From positions 5,676,501-5,740,500 of the forward strand of contig BSDZ01000094.1 of assembly GCA_030268105.1 (NCBI GenBank): a stretch of DNA of 64,000 nt, in the 5' to 3' direction. The position numbers were made by a program, and so were the translations under genes. A model generated the notes under the pieces. The model was not told the DNA's origin. It ran no database searches and was given only the letters and a program-made list of their open reading frames with translations. Every line of letters begins with the position of its first letter. The stretch's first letter is position 1. Source of the stretch: Volvox africanus (lineage: Eukaryota > Chlorophyta > Chlorophyceae > Chlamydomonadales > Volvocaceae). Positions 1-13,500 of the stretch are shown one piece after another.

Positions 1-2190
1 CGACTGATTCCGCTGAATAAGGGAGGTCGGGTTCGCGGGGTCCCAGATCTCGTAGATGGGGTTCTTGCCCGTACCTGCAGATGCGGGAACCAAAGACTTT
101 CAATCACGCCAGTTACATGGTGTAGAGTAGCAACACAGATGAAAGAGAACATGTGCCCCAGCTGAACGTGAATACACGTCACGAACAGGATACTATAGCT
201 TCACCCATAACGTCCCGGCATTCTGCCTCAAGCTTAAGTTGCGTAACTACCCGACTTTCACTAACCCGATCCCGGCAGCACTGTGCCGCCCATGATGGTG
301 ACCATGCCGCTGGGAAGCAACGTGGCAGTTGGATACCAGCGCGGGAAGGTCATACTGGTAATCCTTTTAAAGGTTAGTGTCTTCCGGGAGAAGATACGGA
401 CACCCTTGAGACCATCACCATAGCCTGATTTGGCAATGTGACCGCCAACCACCAACACGTGGCCATCCTGCGCGAAATAAACCAAAAGCGAATGCTAACA
501 CACTCTTGATGCATACAAAAACTTAGTGTGATTGGCACCAACGCAATAGCCCCAATCCATTCGAGATGCACTCGACATACATACACATACACTAGACAAA
601 AACACCCCGTCTATTTACCTGGGTAACAGTGTGGCCTGCGCAGAACACTGAATCGCTGTAATTGACATTTGTAAAGCGATTTTCGAGGTAGTCGTAGTAC
701 CCAACAATGTTGTTGCCGCCATCCGGGTGGCGACCGCTGGGGCGCTCCATGAAAAAGAATTTGTTTGTACCCGGGATCATACACATGTGCACGGCCACAA
801 TGTTACCAGCACCTTTCTGCAGGGTCAAGGAAACAACGGTCAGGTCTTGGTGCTTGGTCGAGTAATTAAGCCAAGCTTGAATGCGAACGGCAGCAGTGTG
901 ATGTCCATGAAGTCTCATTCATATTGATGGGGAGTAAGCGAGAGCGTTTAATTTTGTCGTTTGTGAATTGGATTGAATGTTGCTGTATTTATTGCGTTGA
1001 AACACGTCAGGTTGCGAATCCGTGCTAAAAACACGGCCGTCGCTTTGGCCGGTGCAACTGAGACGCGTGATATTACTAAAATTTAGCAAAGGGTTGCAAG
1101 GATGACGAGCATATCGTGAATTATAATTGGCAGTGCAACGATACAAATAACGGTATACGTCACATCAGGTAAAACTTTCTGTCGCAAGCATTCCTGAAGG
1201 AGCTGCTAGAGAAAACGTATCACATTCAAGCGTGTGCTCTTTGACGCAAATGGCTTGGCTTTGCACAGGAATCATAGCTCACCTGCACCCATTGTCCGTA
1301 CAAAGTGGGCTGATTGTCAGGTATAGTTGGCAGGGCGACGGAGCCATCACCAGGGGTATTCGGGTTTCCATCGGCAGGCCCTGGTCCCTCTGCGACAGAG
1401 GGGAAGATGCAGCAGCTCATGTCTTGGATGCAGACTGCAGCCGCGTGTCTCACGGGCCTCCAGAGATTTCTGTAATCTCTGGTCGGTCGGCGGTCGAGGC
1501 AGGAACCATGCCGCTGGGTTATGTTCCCTAATTGCATCCCCTGAACAGTGTTGACGCACCGTCATCGGCAGAGGCATTGTACGGCGGTGACGCTGGAGGT
1601 CCGGGAGGACTTGGCGGTAGCGATGGGAATGGTGGACTAGGTACAGGACTGGGGGGCCTAGGAGGAGGCGGTGACGGCTTCCGTGGCGGTGGCGATGGTT
1701 TCACGGGAGGAGGAGGTCTGGGCGGCCTAGGTGGTGGTGGTGACGGCTTCTGTGGTGGAGGTGCTGGCTTCGCGGGGGGTGGAGGCCTGGACGGCCTACG
1801 CGGCGGCGATGATGGCTTCGAGGGAGGAGGAGGGTTCGGGGGCTTTTTGGTTGTCATCAGCGCGCGACGACCAGCCGCCAGGAGGTTAACGGCTGACTGT
1901 ATTACGTGGCTGTACATATCAGCGCTTGAAGCGATGCCATGCGTTTGGCTGGTTGTAAGGGAGGAAGGATGCACTTCCTCGATTCCCTTCCCCGCGAGAT
2001 GCCGACCGGACCAACGCCCAACGTTTTGCCGCTGATGATAGCGGCTGGCTTTGCTGTCGATATCCTTGATGTCGCGATGGGTCGATGTTGTGTGGACTGA
2101 AGTTACCGATTGGCGAACTTCCGCATCGTGCCCGGCCCTAACCGACGCTAGAAGCAGATTGGATAGAAACACAAGCACCAGACTCGGCAT
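1..2190 (-). CDS. Glyoxal/galactose oxidase-like copper radical oxidase, copy 1 (3' part outside window)
   Basis: Secreted copper radical oxidase that would oxidise aldehydes or alcohols to acids/aldehydes with release of H2O2, probably in the extracellular matrix. Exons read from the start: 2190-1560, 1434-1283, 816-619, 467-266, 74-1 and onward past the left edge; intron phases agree at every junction. The ATG at 2190 opens a hydrophobic signal peptide (MPSLVLVFLSNLLLASVRA), then a Thr/Ser/His-rich stretch, then a Pro-rich hinge of about 70 residues (PPPSKPSSPP type). The GLOX N-terminal region follows, with FCAGHT (the Cys of the Tyr-Cys cofactor) and FPRWYPTATLLPSG (its Tyr partner). The visible end is NPIYEIWDPANPTS. 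The sequence after this, including the C-terminal copper ligands, lies outside. Exons 3 and 4 have exactly the same lengths as in the neighbouring copy at 4291-10592, and exon 3 is about 80% identical at protein level, so the two are tandem duplicates. Family assignment is firm; substrate is not known. Confidence 0.85.
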
Positions 2191-4290
2191 CCTTAATTGA
2201 AGGTGAATATTGTTGACTAAAACATAGGTCACAGCTCCTGTTACGCACTGGCCCTCGCCATAAACAGCAGAACTGGGACGATTTTGTGAAGTCCCAGGGC
2301 TTGTTGGTATGCACCTGCGCAACAGACTTGAAGAGGCAGAAGCAGTGAGTAACGAACAAGTACATTTCAAGGAACTGCGGCACAAGCGAGGCCAATGACT
2401 GGGATGACGTCAAGGTCACCGCCTACGTTGCCAAGCTCATGGTGCTATACCTACAGCTACGCTAATCTCTGTGTGTTCTGAAAGGCGACCACGTAATCGT
2501 AAAGGGTCAAACTTACCGGTAGGGAAACGACCGTCGTCTAGCAGCACAAGAGGCCTCCAATAACTAGAGTCGTACCCGCGACAGTGGTCTCCAAAGAATT
2601 GCCTCAAGGTACTTAAATGACAATCGCTGGAGGCCAGCCCACGATTTGATGTGGGTTTGCTATGGCATGTATGACAGCCTAGGAAGCTAAAAGTGCATGT
2701 CACCGCAATCCTACGAGGTGTGATGCATCTTATTAGTATTAGGTTTGCTGAAGCCGTTGTCTACGAATATCACCGAGTACCGCTTTTGGCGGTAACGTCC
2801 GGTACGCCTCGTCTGTTATCCTGGCAGTTTGAATAGGAAAGGCCAATTATGAAGTTCACTGTCCTATATGGATTTTAACGTCATGTCCCCAAGAAATAAA
2901 ATTTTGAGGGTTGCAAAAGAAATTGTTTCATGGAAACGAGTCGCAGACAGACAGCTGAAGCGGCAAACGTAATCGCGCATTTTCACATGTCGTTCGTCAG
3001 AAACATTTAATATAGTACCATAAATAAGTCAAGCTTTAGGTAGCTTTGTTTCTGACCCAACAAGACATGATGGTTTACGCCGGAGGAAACCTTTCAGCAT
3101 GTTTTTAATGTTTCAAAGATATACGCGATGTATGATCATGTCAAGGCTTTAACTTGGTTAATGATAGGGGCGAGAGCTGTAACCTTACCTACCAACATGT
3201 CCGCCGCCTGACCCAGCAGCAGCTGCATGACCGCGCATGCATAGCCGGCGATTGGCAGCCAATTTTAAAGTTTGATAATAACCACAAATCATTCAAGTAA
3301 TACCCCATGCTCTTCCGCAATACCGCAATACCGCTCCAATCTTTACGTTGCTGAATTTTCCGCTTTCCCTACGTTGCACAGGGTCCCATCCACCAAATAT
3401 GAAGCTAATTTAGAACCGATAGTTGCTATGGTAGCTCATGTTCCAGGGTGCCGGCTTTCTCTTTCGTTCCATCTCAAGCCGCCCTGCCTGACCAACGCGT
3501 CCTATTGCTTGGAAAATATAAAGACAAATAGTAACCCAAGTCCTTCAAGAAACTGAATGTGTCCATCACAATGCGAGCTAATCCGCAGTGACTCACGCAT
3601 ACACCCACTTATTCATAGAGAAAGACAGCGGCACAACAACAACCCTGCACAGGCGACATATGGGTGTCGCGTCTATATCGTTCCTCCTCAAAAAAAGCAG
3701 CCCCGACGAAAAGCTGCTATGGCTAGGTTATGGTAAAGCTGTACGCGCACACACGCGCACACACGCGCACACACCAGCAGGGATACCACATATATCCGTA
3801 TGACAAGTGCAACGCTGTCTGTTGGCAAGAACTTCTTGTACCGGAGGGACCGAGCCATGAAGAAAATTGTATCCTAATACCGCGGTAACCACTGAAGAAT
3901 AAGAACCTAGTCCGGGACACCGTTTGTCCATTGTTGCGTGCCAGGAATCAACCTGCATGCACGTGCTATAACGGTGCCGAAATCGTTCTGAATAAAGTAA
4001 TGTTCTGGGTATATCAAAGGGACGGAATCGGTCGGTTCCTACCTAATTTTTGCCTACTTCCTAGCGTCGGAATATACGTTGATCTTGCATGCGATCAGAG
4101 GGTACCAATGAAACGCAAAATCGTGTTCCTCTATGCATTGTGAGTACATGTGCATTATTCATGTCAAGACTCACCACTGCATGTAATACAGAAAGAATTA
4201 AAGTATCTAGTAATAATCGTACGACATACCTCATGGAATCAATTATATGTCTTAGGGAATTAACTAAACGGTAACTGCACTGCATTACGG
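2191..4290. other. Intergenic gap between the two oxidase genes
   Basis: This stretch lies upstream of oxidase copy 1 and downstream of oxidase copy 2. It should hold the promoter of copy 1 and the 3' UTR of copy 2. It is relatively AT-rich and I recognise no coding exon. The only distinct structure is a short alternating GC/AC tract near 3744-3774. I found no clear TTACA (reverse TGTAA) polyadenylation motif close to the stop at 4291. Confidence 0.6.
3744..3774. repeat. Short GCGCACACAC tandem repeat
   Basis: About three copies of a 10-bp alternating purine/pyrimidine unit (GCGCACACAC) lie in the oxidase intergenic gap. Such a tract can adopt Z-DNA and is likely length-variable. Confidence 0.8.
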
Positions 4291-7200
4291 CTACGCATCT
4301 GAGCCTGTAGCGGGGGTCAAAAAGCTGTCCATTCTGGGCGCGTTCCCCGGGAGGCGAACCCACACGCTTTGGCCATATACGTCGCCATTGAGCAGGAACA
4401 GCATGTACCAGCCCGGAGGAGCAATGTTGATGGTGGGAGGTCCCTTCACCACAAGGCGACGAGAATCAATGTCTTGCGCAAGAATCTCCAGACCCACCTG
4501 TTCAAAAGGGAATGAAAGAGAATGCTCGCACCTCCGCTAAACAAGCACAATGCAAATGACCCCCGCATCGATTGCAGGGAACTGAGCGATAACAACATTC
4601 GGACCCCGAAGGAGCGGAGATGTAAGAAGAAACAAAGGGACAGCTCCGACGTTGAAGAAGCCGTGTCCATGCATCTACCGACGAGTTCCTTCTAGCAAGG
4701 GCACACACTCAGGTACGCACCATTCCCATCAAGGCCTTCAAATAGGGTACAAATCGGTTCAGAAACATGCATCCTTATCCAAACGTGAAAGCCCCTCCCT
4801 TCCCAGCAACCGCTCCTCTTACCACCCGCTGGTTCATGTTGGTCGAGTGGGTCGTAGACCCTGGAGAGACAAGCACCGCTGCCGTTACGGAGTCAGTGGC
4901 GTAGAACATGCTGTACTGAAGTGCAAAGTGCCCGCCGTACTGCATCACGTTGACCTTGTCCTCAGGATCCCACGTCTCCGGGTCCAGAGACTCGATCTGT
5001 GGCTTGGCAGTGACGTTGAACCAGGAGGGTGGTCGGAACACCTCGATCCGGTATTCGGCAAAGCTCGTCGGGGACTTAGAAATGCCTCCGGGTGTGGTCC
5101 ACCAGTACCTGCAGGGAGGGGGCACTAAATTGTGAGCTGTATAACGTGGAGGTCGGACGACCGCGCGATCGGGGCAGCACTGAGGAGCTACAAGCCAAGC
5201 CAAGCCGGTATAGGCCTCCCCCAACGGCAGGGCGGTAAGACGTGAGCACCGGCGCTCCGAAGTGATGGCTTACTTGTCACAGCGATCACAACCGGCCACC
5301 AGGACGGAGCCGTCAGTGGTGAGGGCCGCAGTGGAGTGGTACAGCCGAGGGATCCGGGAACGGGACATCAGCCGCATACGGCCTCCGTACGGCGCATATG
5401 GGTCGTACAGCACGGGCCACAGGTTGGGCTCGTTGGCCTTGGCTATTCCGCCTGATGCGCCGTCGCCTGCCAGTCCTTTCTGCAACAAGGGAAAGGCAAA
5501 TCAAATCGGATGACCAGAGCGGCTGGCTGCGTTACAGGTGGCAGCTGAGCAAATCCAGTCCAGGCAAGAGATTTTGGCTTCGCGTTACAAGCAAGGGCCT
5601 AGGGAACTCCGCCGCGCAGCGATGCACACCTTGGTTCTTTTGTGTGTAGGACTACATGGCTTAAGACAAATAAGCATACACTAGACAGCCGGGGCCACTC
5701 ACCACAGCTCCGTTGAGCACCACCACCTTGCCGTTGGGCAGCACCACCGCATCCCCCATCACTCGGGGCAGCGGCATCTTCTCAGCGGACCATCCGTCAC
5801 CTAAGGGAACCGCGGTTGTGTGCCAGTTGTTCGTCAAAAACGACTTAGCTGCGGCCGACGTAAGGACACTGTGAAGACGGAGGCAGGCTGGGCCCGCATT
5901 GGGAAACACCGGCCCAATGCGTGGAGGATGTCCCCTCCTCAGGCACCGTTCAGGGAGCTGCGTGCTCTAATGTGAGGACTTGCAAGCTATTTTCTTACTT
6001 GAGCTATTTTCATATTAAATGCTGCCACTTGCCGGACCCCAAATAAAGAGGCCATTGCGCACACTTTGGCAACTGACACTTCTATGCGCAGCATCAAAAA
6101 GCTTCCGCACCCGCACTTTTATAGGTGTACTCAACCGTCAGATGCCTGGCCCCGGCATCACCGCTACACTCACCAAAATAATACTGGCCACTGGTTTGAT
6201 TGCAATCCACCTTAATCCGTAATGCAAGCCTACTGGCTGTGGTGTTGACCCAGGCGCCGCCGTACTGGCCACCAAAGAGAACGACCTCTGCCGTATAGCC
6301 GTTGTCGGGAGTTAGCGGTAGCATCACACTGGTGCCCGTGTAAGGGTACTCCATGTAGAGGTTGGGCGCCACATCCGACCAGCTGGGTATCTGCACATGT
6401 TAGTGGGCGAGTTCAGGACGAGGACGCCGGGGTTGTTGGGCAACAAGGGAAAGCACATCATCCCTCGCCTCCATCCCATCCCTCGCCTCCTCGGAAGTGC
6501 AGATCCCATATTATACAGTTAAAAATTCTAGGTGGTTAGCAATTTTGGACACAACACTTTTGACCCGGCCTGCGAGCGAGCTCTGGTGCACGACCGTTCG
6601 ATGGCTGCACTGTACAATATTTGTCAGGTGAACCGCCACAAGTATACGACAAAATTTGAGACCAGGTTGAAATGACGGTTTACGCCCGGGGGCCTTACCG
6701 TGGCGCGAACTGTGGTGTTAATTGGCTCCATGATCTCGCCATACGCAGCACAGAGGATGAACAAATCGCCGGTGGGCAGAACGTACTGCAAGGGTGAAGC
6801 GGGCCGGTAAATGCTAGTTCTAAAATTGCGGGGGTGCTGCGGAATGTCCATGAAGAAAACGAATACGTAGGAGGTAGGACACAGATTCCTGATCGACATA
6901 AGCTGGAGCTTGCCTGGATGAGCAGATTTCGGGCCGGGCCCCCGCATGAAGAGCCTCAGGAGCCCCTGCCCTCTAGGATTGCCTATGTACGTGTGTGTGT
7001 GTGAGTGAGTGTGTGTGTGTGTCTCTCTCTCTGTACCGACCAAACAAATTGATTCGCTCCAAACAGGGATCCAAAAATAGGACTCCCACGTAATGCAGTT
7101 CATGCGCCCTGCACCTCGCTGGCCAGTGTATGTATTCGTAAATCCCAATGTCTAAGCTGCTATCTAAACTATCACACGGTACAGATATAAAGGGCCCTGC

Positions 7201-10200
7201 CCGTTTTCCGGCTTCACGGAAGCCGACACCAACTCTTGTCTGATGTACGGAGTATCAGGTGATTTGATTCATTCAGTGGGTGCACCAGTTCAGTGTCACC
7301 GGGAAATGAGCAGTGATAGTAGTTAACATTCCGAGCTGGTTTCCTATGGCGTAACCCAACACTGTTGGGTATTTGCATGTGCATCTTTCGAAGACTTTAT
7401 AATTATCAAAAGATTCTGCATCTCACACTTCGACATCTGCTCCCTGAGTCCCTGACGTCAGGGGCGACAGCTCTCAATCGCTTTGCCCAACTTAATAACT
7501 ATCTACCAGCGTCGTGGTTATTAGCTGTGCGGTTGATGTTGGATACACCGGGGGGGGATAGCGGCAGCTTCACCATGTTTTATGCAATACTTAGGATGGA
7601 AGATTGGCAACATGGTTGTCCCCTTGCCTAACCTTTCTGTTATAAATGCAACGTCGTTGTTAAAAACACCGCTTATTACCAAGCTTGAATTGAACATAAG
7701 GACTTCATTCAAGACGCCTGGGATACAGACTTAACAAATACCATGCTGGACAACTTGTTGGGTGACCTTCGATGCACCCTTTAACGTGTGCGTGGCATGA
7801 ACGTGGAACTGTATGTGCAATTTGCCCGTGCGGTGCAAGGATGATTAGGGTAGAACGTATTCATCTCCTTTGGGAATGCACTGTTGCGATAACTGTTAAC
7901 GAAGCCATCGAAGCGGAATTGGATTTTCACCCCCTTCTGCTCACCCCCTTGTATGGGACGTTTTTGCCTGGCTGACGTAGCGCTAGGAACTTGGGTCGTT
8001 CCTTGCTTTACCGGGAATACCTGGCGGCCCACTTCTGCTCGACTACTATTAGCAGGACTGGTGCTAAATAGTTTTTTGAGTTGCGCGGGATCGGACCTCC
8101 AGAGGATGGCCAATATACCCACGCACTAACCACCTTTCCTTATGTTGGATTGACGTAACAAATTAATTTGCTGCGGTTCGGTTCAACAAGACTTCTAACA
8201 TCCTGTATACTCGTCGTATTTGCACCAGTTGTGAATGTGACATCCATGCTAGTGAAGCTAGTATGTTTGGCCGCATAAGGCCCACAGTGTTCAAAAGGCA
8301 TTCATTTGGGCGCTGCACTCCAGTGCTTCGGGTTCCACGAAGTCATATATACTTAAGGAGAATTGCTGGAAGTTATACCACTAAACTATAAAAAGCATTT
8401 CGGGTGTGTAGGATTTCGTACCACTATTGATGAGGCCCTCCACAATGTTAGGCACCACAACGCTAGGCTCCAAGGGGAGGAAGCCGGAAACTACACACTT
8501 GGCTCACCGTGTTAGGATAATATATATCTTTTGTCTGAGTCACCATCCCTTTAGACTGCCTCCGGAGCAGCAACTGTGTCGGATTGGCCGGGTCCCAGAT
8601 CTCGTAGATAGGATTCTTGGCGCTTCCTGCCAATAAAAAATGAAAATGAGAGATTATTATTATTTAGGAATGAATTGGGATTGGCCCTTAAGATGGTAAG
8701 TCGTTTTATACCCAAATGGCGGGATAGCTATGTGAAGTATATCGCGAAACATAGCCCTAAAGTTGTCCCTTCTTCAACTGACAAGTTTATCTTAGTGCTG
8801 CTTTAAAATGATCCAGCACACGTAGAAAGCCTTTGCTTACCCGCTCCCGGCAGCACCGTGCCACCCATGATGGTGACCTTGCCGCTGGGAAGCAAGGTGG
8901 CCGTTGGATACCAGCGCGGGAAGGTCATATTGGCGATGCGGTGCAGGGTGAGTGTCTTCCGGGAGAAGACACGCACGCCTTTGAGTCCGTCGGCGTATCC
9001 GGTTTTTGCAATGTGACCGCCGACCACCAGGATGTGCCCGTCCTGTATCACGATGCAGAAGCAGGACAATATGCAGGGCGATTCTTGTGCAACTGATCTT
9101 TTCCCGACGTAAGGTGTCAGGCAAGATACTTGTACCCGCAACGAGACGCTTTTTCTGGACCGCCGCCGGGCAGGAACCCCCGAACACAAGCACGGTTCGG
9201 CAAAGCATCCTATTCATATGCACCCTGTCGCACCTGCGTAACAGTATGGCCCGCGCAAAACACCGAATCAGTGTAATTGACGTTGGTAAAGCGGTTGGTG
9301 ATGTAATTGTAGTACCCAATTATGTTGTTGCTCCTGTCTGGATGGCGGCCGCTGGGGCGCTCCATGAAGAAAAACTTGTCCGTGCCCGGGATCAAAGACA
9401 TGTGGATGGCGACGATGTTGCCGACGGCTTTCTGCAAAGATGCCGCGCGAACGCATTTCATCAATTGGCCTGAGCAGCAGCTTCTGGCAGTAGGAAACCA
9501 CAAAATAACACCTTCGTGTTGCCCGGTATATTGTCCACTGGTCGTGCACCGCCTATCCCTCAGTATTCCGGCGGATTCCCGCACGGGACCATAAACCACC
9601 AGCAAGCGCTCTCGTCGCCAGCCACAGTTCAATTGGACGGCTTTGAGTGATACATGTAACCCTTGGAATGGTCTACATATGGACTTAAGATTTCAATCCG
9701 CGAATCGAACAGCGGAATCCAGGATTATTCAGGTCCTTGTCCATGGCGATTGCCCCGGTACATTAGCACATGCCCGCGCACCGTGACCCATTGCCCGCAC
9801 GTCTCGGGGTCGTCATCTTCCCAAATTGGCAGAGGAAACGGACTATTATCAAGATCCGTTGCGTTCCCATAGTTGTTGACGCCTGGAGCATGGAGCGTGA
9901 GGGGATGGGTGCGTGAGTATCGTTTGAGGCGTGTGGAGCAGGATGGCACGATGGCCTGGACGTGGTTGAGGAGGTTACCTGTGCTGGGGACCTACTCTCG
10001 TCATCTACCTTACACACGGTTTAGTTGGTCATGAATGTTAGCCTGAAGGATCTCTACCTTCGTAGTCACTTGTGGCGGCGTTAAACGTTGGTGAGGCGGG
10101 TAGTTTCGGAGGTTGTGGCTGGGGTGGAGGTCGCGGGCTAGGGGTAGGGCTCGGAGGCCTGGGTGAAGGGGGCGACGGCCTGGGTGATGGGGGCGGCCTA

Positions 10201-10592
10201 GGCGAAGGGGAGAGCCTCGGAGGGGGACGAGCTGGGCTGGGGGCCCGCCGTGCGCCTTGTGCCAGTAAGCTGACGCCAAGCTTCACACGAGTTGGGTCTT
10301 CTGAAAAAGCTATGTCTTGCACGTCTTCCTCTGAGGCGGTTTCCTGGCTGGTGTTCTCAAAGTCTGCCGGTCTTGCCGATGGGAGATTGACAAGCTGCGG
10401 GCTGTTTATGAGGTCATTGGAGGACTGATCTCTGAAAGGAAGCTCCGCCGGAGCATTAGGGAGGGAGGGCCGATCTGAGTTAGTGTCTGCGGTGTCCTGC
10501 GCTTGCTGGGCTGCTGAAATGCCAACACATGCGGCGATGAGGAGTGCAACGATAAGTAACTTGTTGAAGCCATGGGCTCGGCGAACAGCCAT
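4291..10592 (-). CDS. Glyoxal/galactose oxidase-like copper radical oxidase, copy 2 (complete)
   Basis: Complete secreted copper radical oxidase. Exons from the start: 10592-10058, 9882-9782, 9431-9234, 9042-8841, 8626 to about 8530, 6785-6699, 6390-6174, 5848-5703, 5479-5274, 5108-4823, 4497-4291. One further exon near 8000-7840 is likely, because EMNTFYP there fits the family, but its borders are unresolved inside a gap of about 1.7 kb. The ATG at 10592 starts a signal peptide (KLLIVALLIAACVGISAAQ) followed by an acidic/Ser stretch and a Pro/Arg-rich hinge. Catalytic features are all present: Cys in VFCAGHT, Tyr in RWYPTA, Tyr-His in RLYHST (exon 9) and the DUF1929 copper His in STTHSTNMNQR (exon 10). 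The family ending APPGWYMLFLLNG is in exon 11. The enzyme is therefore expected to be active. It is a tandem partner of the partial copy at 1-2190, in the same orientation. The likely role is cell-wall or matrix oxidation; the substrate is unknown. Confidence 0.88.
6990..7034. repeat. GT/CT microsatellite in an intron of oxidase copy 2
   Basis: A dinucleotide GT run interrupted by GA steps passes into a CT run. It lies within the long intron between the exon starting at 8626 and the exon 6785-6699. Simple slippage sequence with no coding role. Confidence 0.85.
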
Positions 10593-13500
10593 TACTGTGG
10601 TTGGCAGCTGGTCGATAGAGCGTCGCGGAGGCGTCTGATGTCTCAAAAATCTTTGGAAGGGAAAGCAAATCTACGCACGACTAACGTGAACCAGGTCAGC
10701 AACGGGACGACGGTTGAGACCCAAGATGACCAATTAAAGCTTACGCCGGAACCTGCTGAGGCAGATAATTTCTTACCCCCACAGAATGTGATGTAATAGT
10801 GGCACCTTACTGACACCCTTCAGTATTTCATGTAACTTTCGGCCAATAATTCGAATGCCAATCTATATTTGTATCTGTCTCTAACGCGAGCTGTGGGCGA
10901 GAAGCTGCGGTCAACAACAGGTTAGACAGGAAACCTATATGCCGCGGAACCTGCAAAAACCCAAAATTGACTTCTACCTAGTTGAAGAAATATGGTTCAT
11001 TAATACTGGCTTTTTTGTGAGAGGGACAGAGGTACGAGCTAGCAACGACCGCCGGTTGCAACAGTCAAAGTCTTCCATACAAACCCCTCCGCCCAAGATA
11101 TCTAGATTCTATCATAGGGGCCTCGTCGATCTTTTAATTGAAACTATTTTGTACGGAGATTGTGGCGAGACAGGGGAAGTCGGGCAATGCACACGATTCC
11201 TCGGTTTGGTAAAAATTTCAGGTTGGTAACATGTGATGAGAAGAAGCTTCTTCATACATTATCAAGAACGCATTTCGAACGTCGGAAACATCTCGATGTG
11301 GTAAGGGCGCTTGCATGTGGTACAAGGCGTATTGGCGGGCTTGCCGCACGGGCAAGACATGCTAATGTGAATGCTAACTAATCAATTACTCATTATTTCG
11401 TATCACATTTCAGGGGCTTTTGTAGGATAAGGATGTACCTGTAACATTTTCGCGGAAACTGGTCGAAACAGACACCATAAAGGTGTTGAGTTTTCCAATC
11501 AGCAACCCCCGATTTTGATTCTCAAATTGTCACCGTTTAACTAGGCATGGCATTCCCGGTGGGCTGTTGTAGCTTCCAACCATTGCACCGATTCCACTTT
11601 GGCGCTTTGTCAGAACCCTTTTTACTACTTCAATACCTGTAGACCATGATACACTTTGTGTAGCGATTCATAACTTGGATTTGTTGCTGCTCCTTGTCGT
11701 CAGTAGCGGCTTGAATCTGTCGCACCAATTCCCGCCATACATGCCATATCCCAGGAGCCGAACAAAAAGGGGGGGGGGTTAATTGGGATTGAAAAGTGAC
11801 AATGAAAGCCGAATGTAAATTCCTTGTCGAGTATCCGTAGTATATGGATGTCCGAAAGAGTCGGACCTTCCTCACGGTCAACGGATTGGGCAGACTTTGA
11901 GCTTCTTTGAGTGAAAGGAAAATACAATTAAACTAAAACTGCATTTGAGCAGGTCTATTTTGTTATGAAGGTTATCCATGGTTCCCGCCAAGAAGTTACC
12001 AGTCGATTGATTTCATAATCGATTTTGCGGACGGCTCTTTGGAGCGGCCCGTTCTTCTCGGCGTATATGCTTGGGTCGTTTCCTTATGTAGCAAAAAAAT
12101 GGTTTGTGTGTATTGGAGCTTCGAAACTGAAAAGATGGGGGTTGGCAGCGAAAGGCAGCGATCGTCAGGTCCGACAGTTTGTATGTAAAAAGTCAATTTA
12201 CAAAAAGCCTTGTTCACGTCGTCCTCTTGTATCTATAAAACGTTTTAATAAGCATGGGTAAGGGATTGTTCAAGATATTTTATTGGTCGATTATTCAAAA
12301 CAGAGCTCGTAAGGTCCGGGCGAGCCAGAAGGATCATAGGGCCAGATGAGATGACGTAAAAATAAATTGCAGGTTTAAAACCCTAAAACCCTTCTTTGTG
12401 GTGAACATCCTGTAAATGTAGCTCTCTGTAACACATTACGGCATCCTTCGCACAAGCTGCTATAGCAAATTGTTGTGTTAATGCAACGGAACTGACTCCA
12501 TGGATGATCTTCAAACGGCTTGTCGGTAAAAGAGCTCTGCTGCAAATTGCATCATCAACCTTCACCCAAGAGAGTAAATCAAGGGTTATTCATGAATGCT
12601 TGGCACTGCTTGGTTTTAATTTGACAGTTGGTTCGGACGCACGCTGGTACCAATCGATACTGTACCCAATCGGTGGAGGCTTTGGCACTCGTCCCCCTGC
12701 CCAAATGCTGCATTGCGGCAGGGGCACACACACCGGCATACATCAACAGTTGCCCGATTTTTCCGGTCGATTGCTTTGCTGAGGACGGTGGGCGGGTGGG
12801 CGGCAGCGGATAGGAAGGAGGCAAATATCTTTTTGTCCTGTCGCAGAAAAAGTCTTCAAATACTGATATATATGATCGGTGGCAGGGACCCCGGGACATA
12901 CATAAGCTAAATTGGATTGGCCGGTCACTAAATTGCAGCAGCAGTTGTCGTTACCATAGACACCTCCGGTTCACTGACGGTGAAATATGAATGCCGAACC
13001 CCGTCAACGAAGCTAAGTTGGCCAAATTTAGCACAATGAAAGCTTTGCATGAACGACATGCCTAGCTAAACTAGCTTCGCATGGTCTTACAAATTAGCTA
13101 TAGCAGGGGCAAGGGCACCAGCTAGGTTCGCATTAAATCGTAGGCATTCTGGCGGTCTTCCAAAGCCTTACAAACAAAACACTAAAACATGGCATGCACC
13201 ACGAAGCTTTCCATGAACTTTTGGTGTTTAAGGGTTTCAGGTAGTTGGGGATTTAGGGCCTCGGGTAAACAGCTGTGATGAAGACCCCCTCAGTACAATC
13301 CGATCAACCATTCAGCCAATATCTCCCAGCCAGTATCTGCCAATATGATAACTCGAACCGGGTTACGCGCCATGTCTAGTAATGTGATCCGTCGTGACAC
13401 GGGGTTCCTTGCATAGTGATAACACTAAAATGGTGGCAATGCTGCAACGGGACAAATGCAGAAATACACTATTAACCCGGTACCGTTGTAAGCTGCAGGT

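Noticed and set aside
1532..2035. Gly-rich plus-strand frame
   Set aside because: It is the complement of the Pro-rich hinge of oxidase copy 1, which is supported by signal peptide, phase and family motifs on the minus strand.
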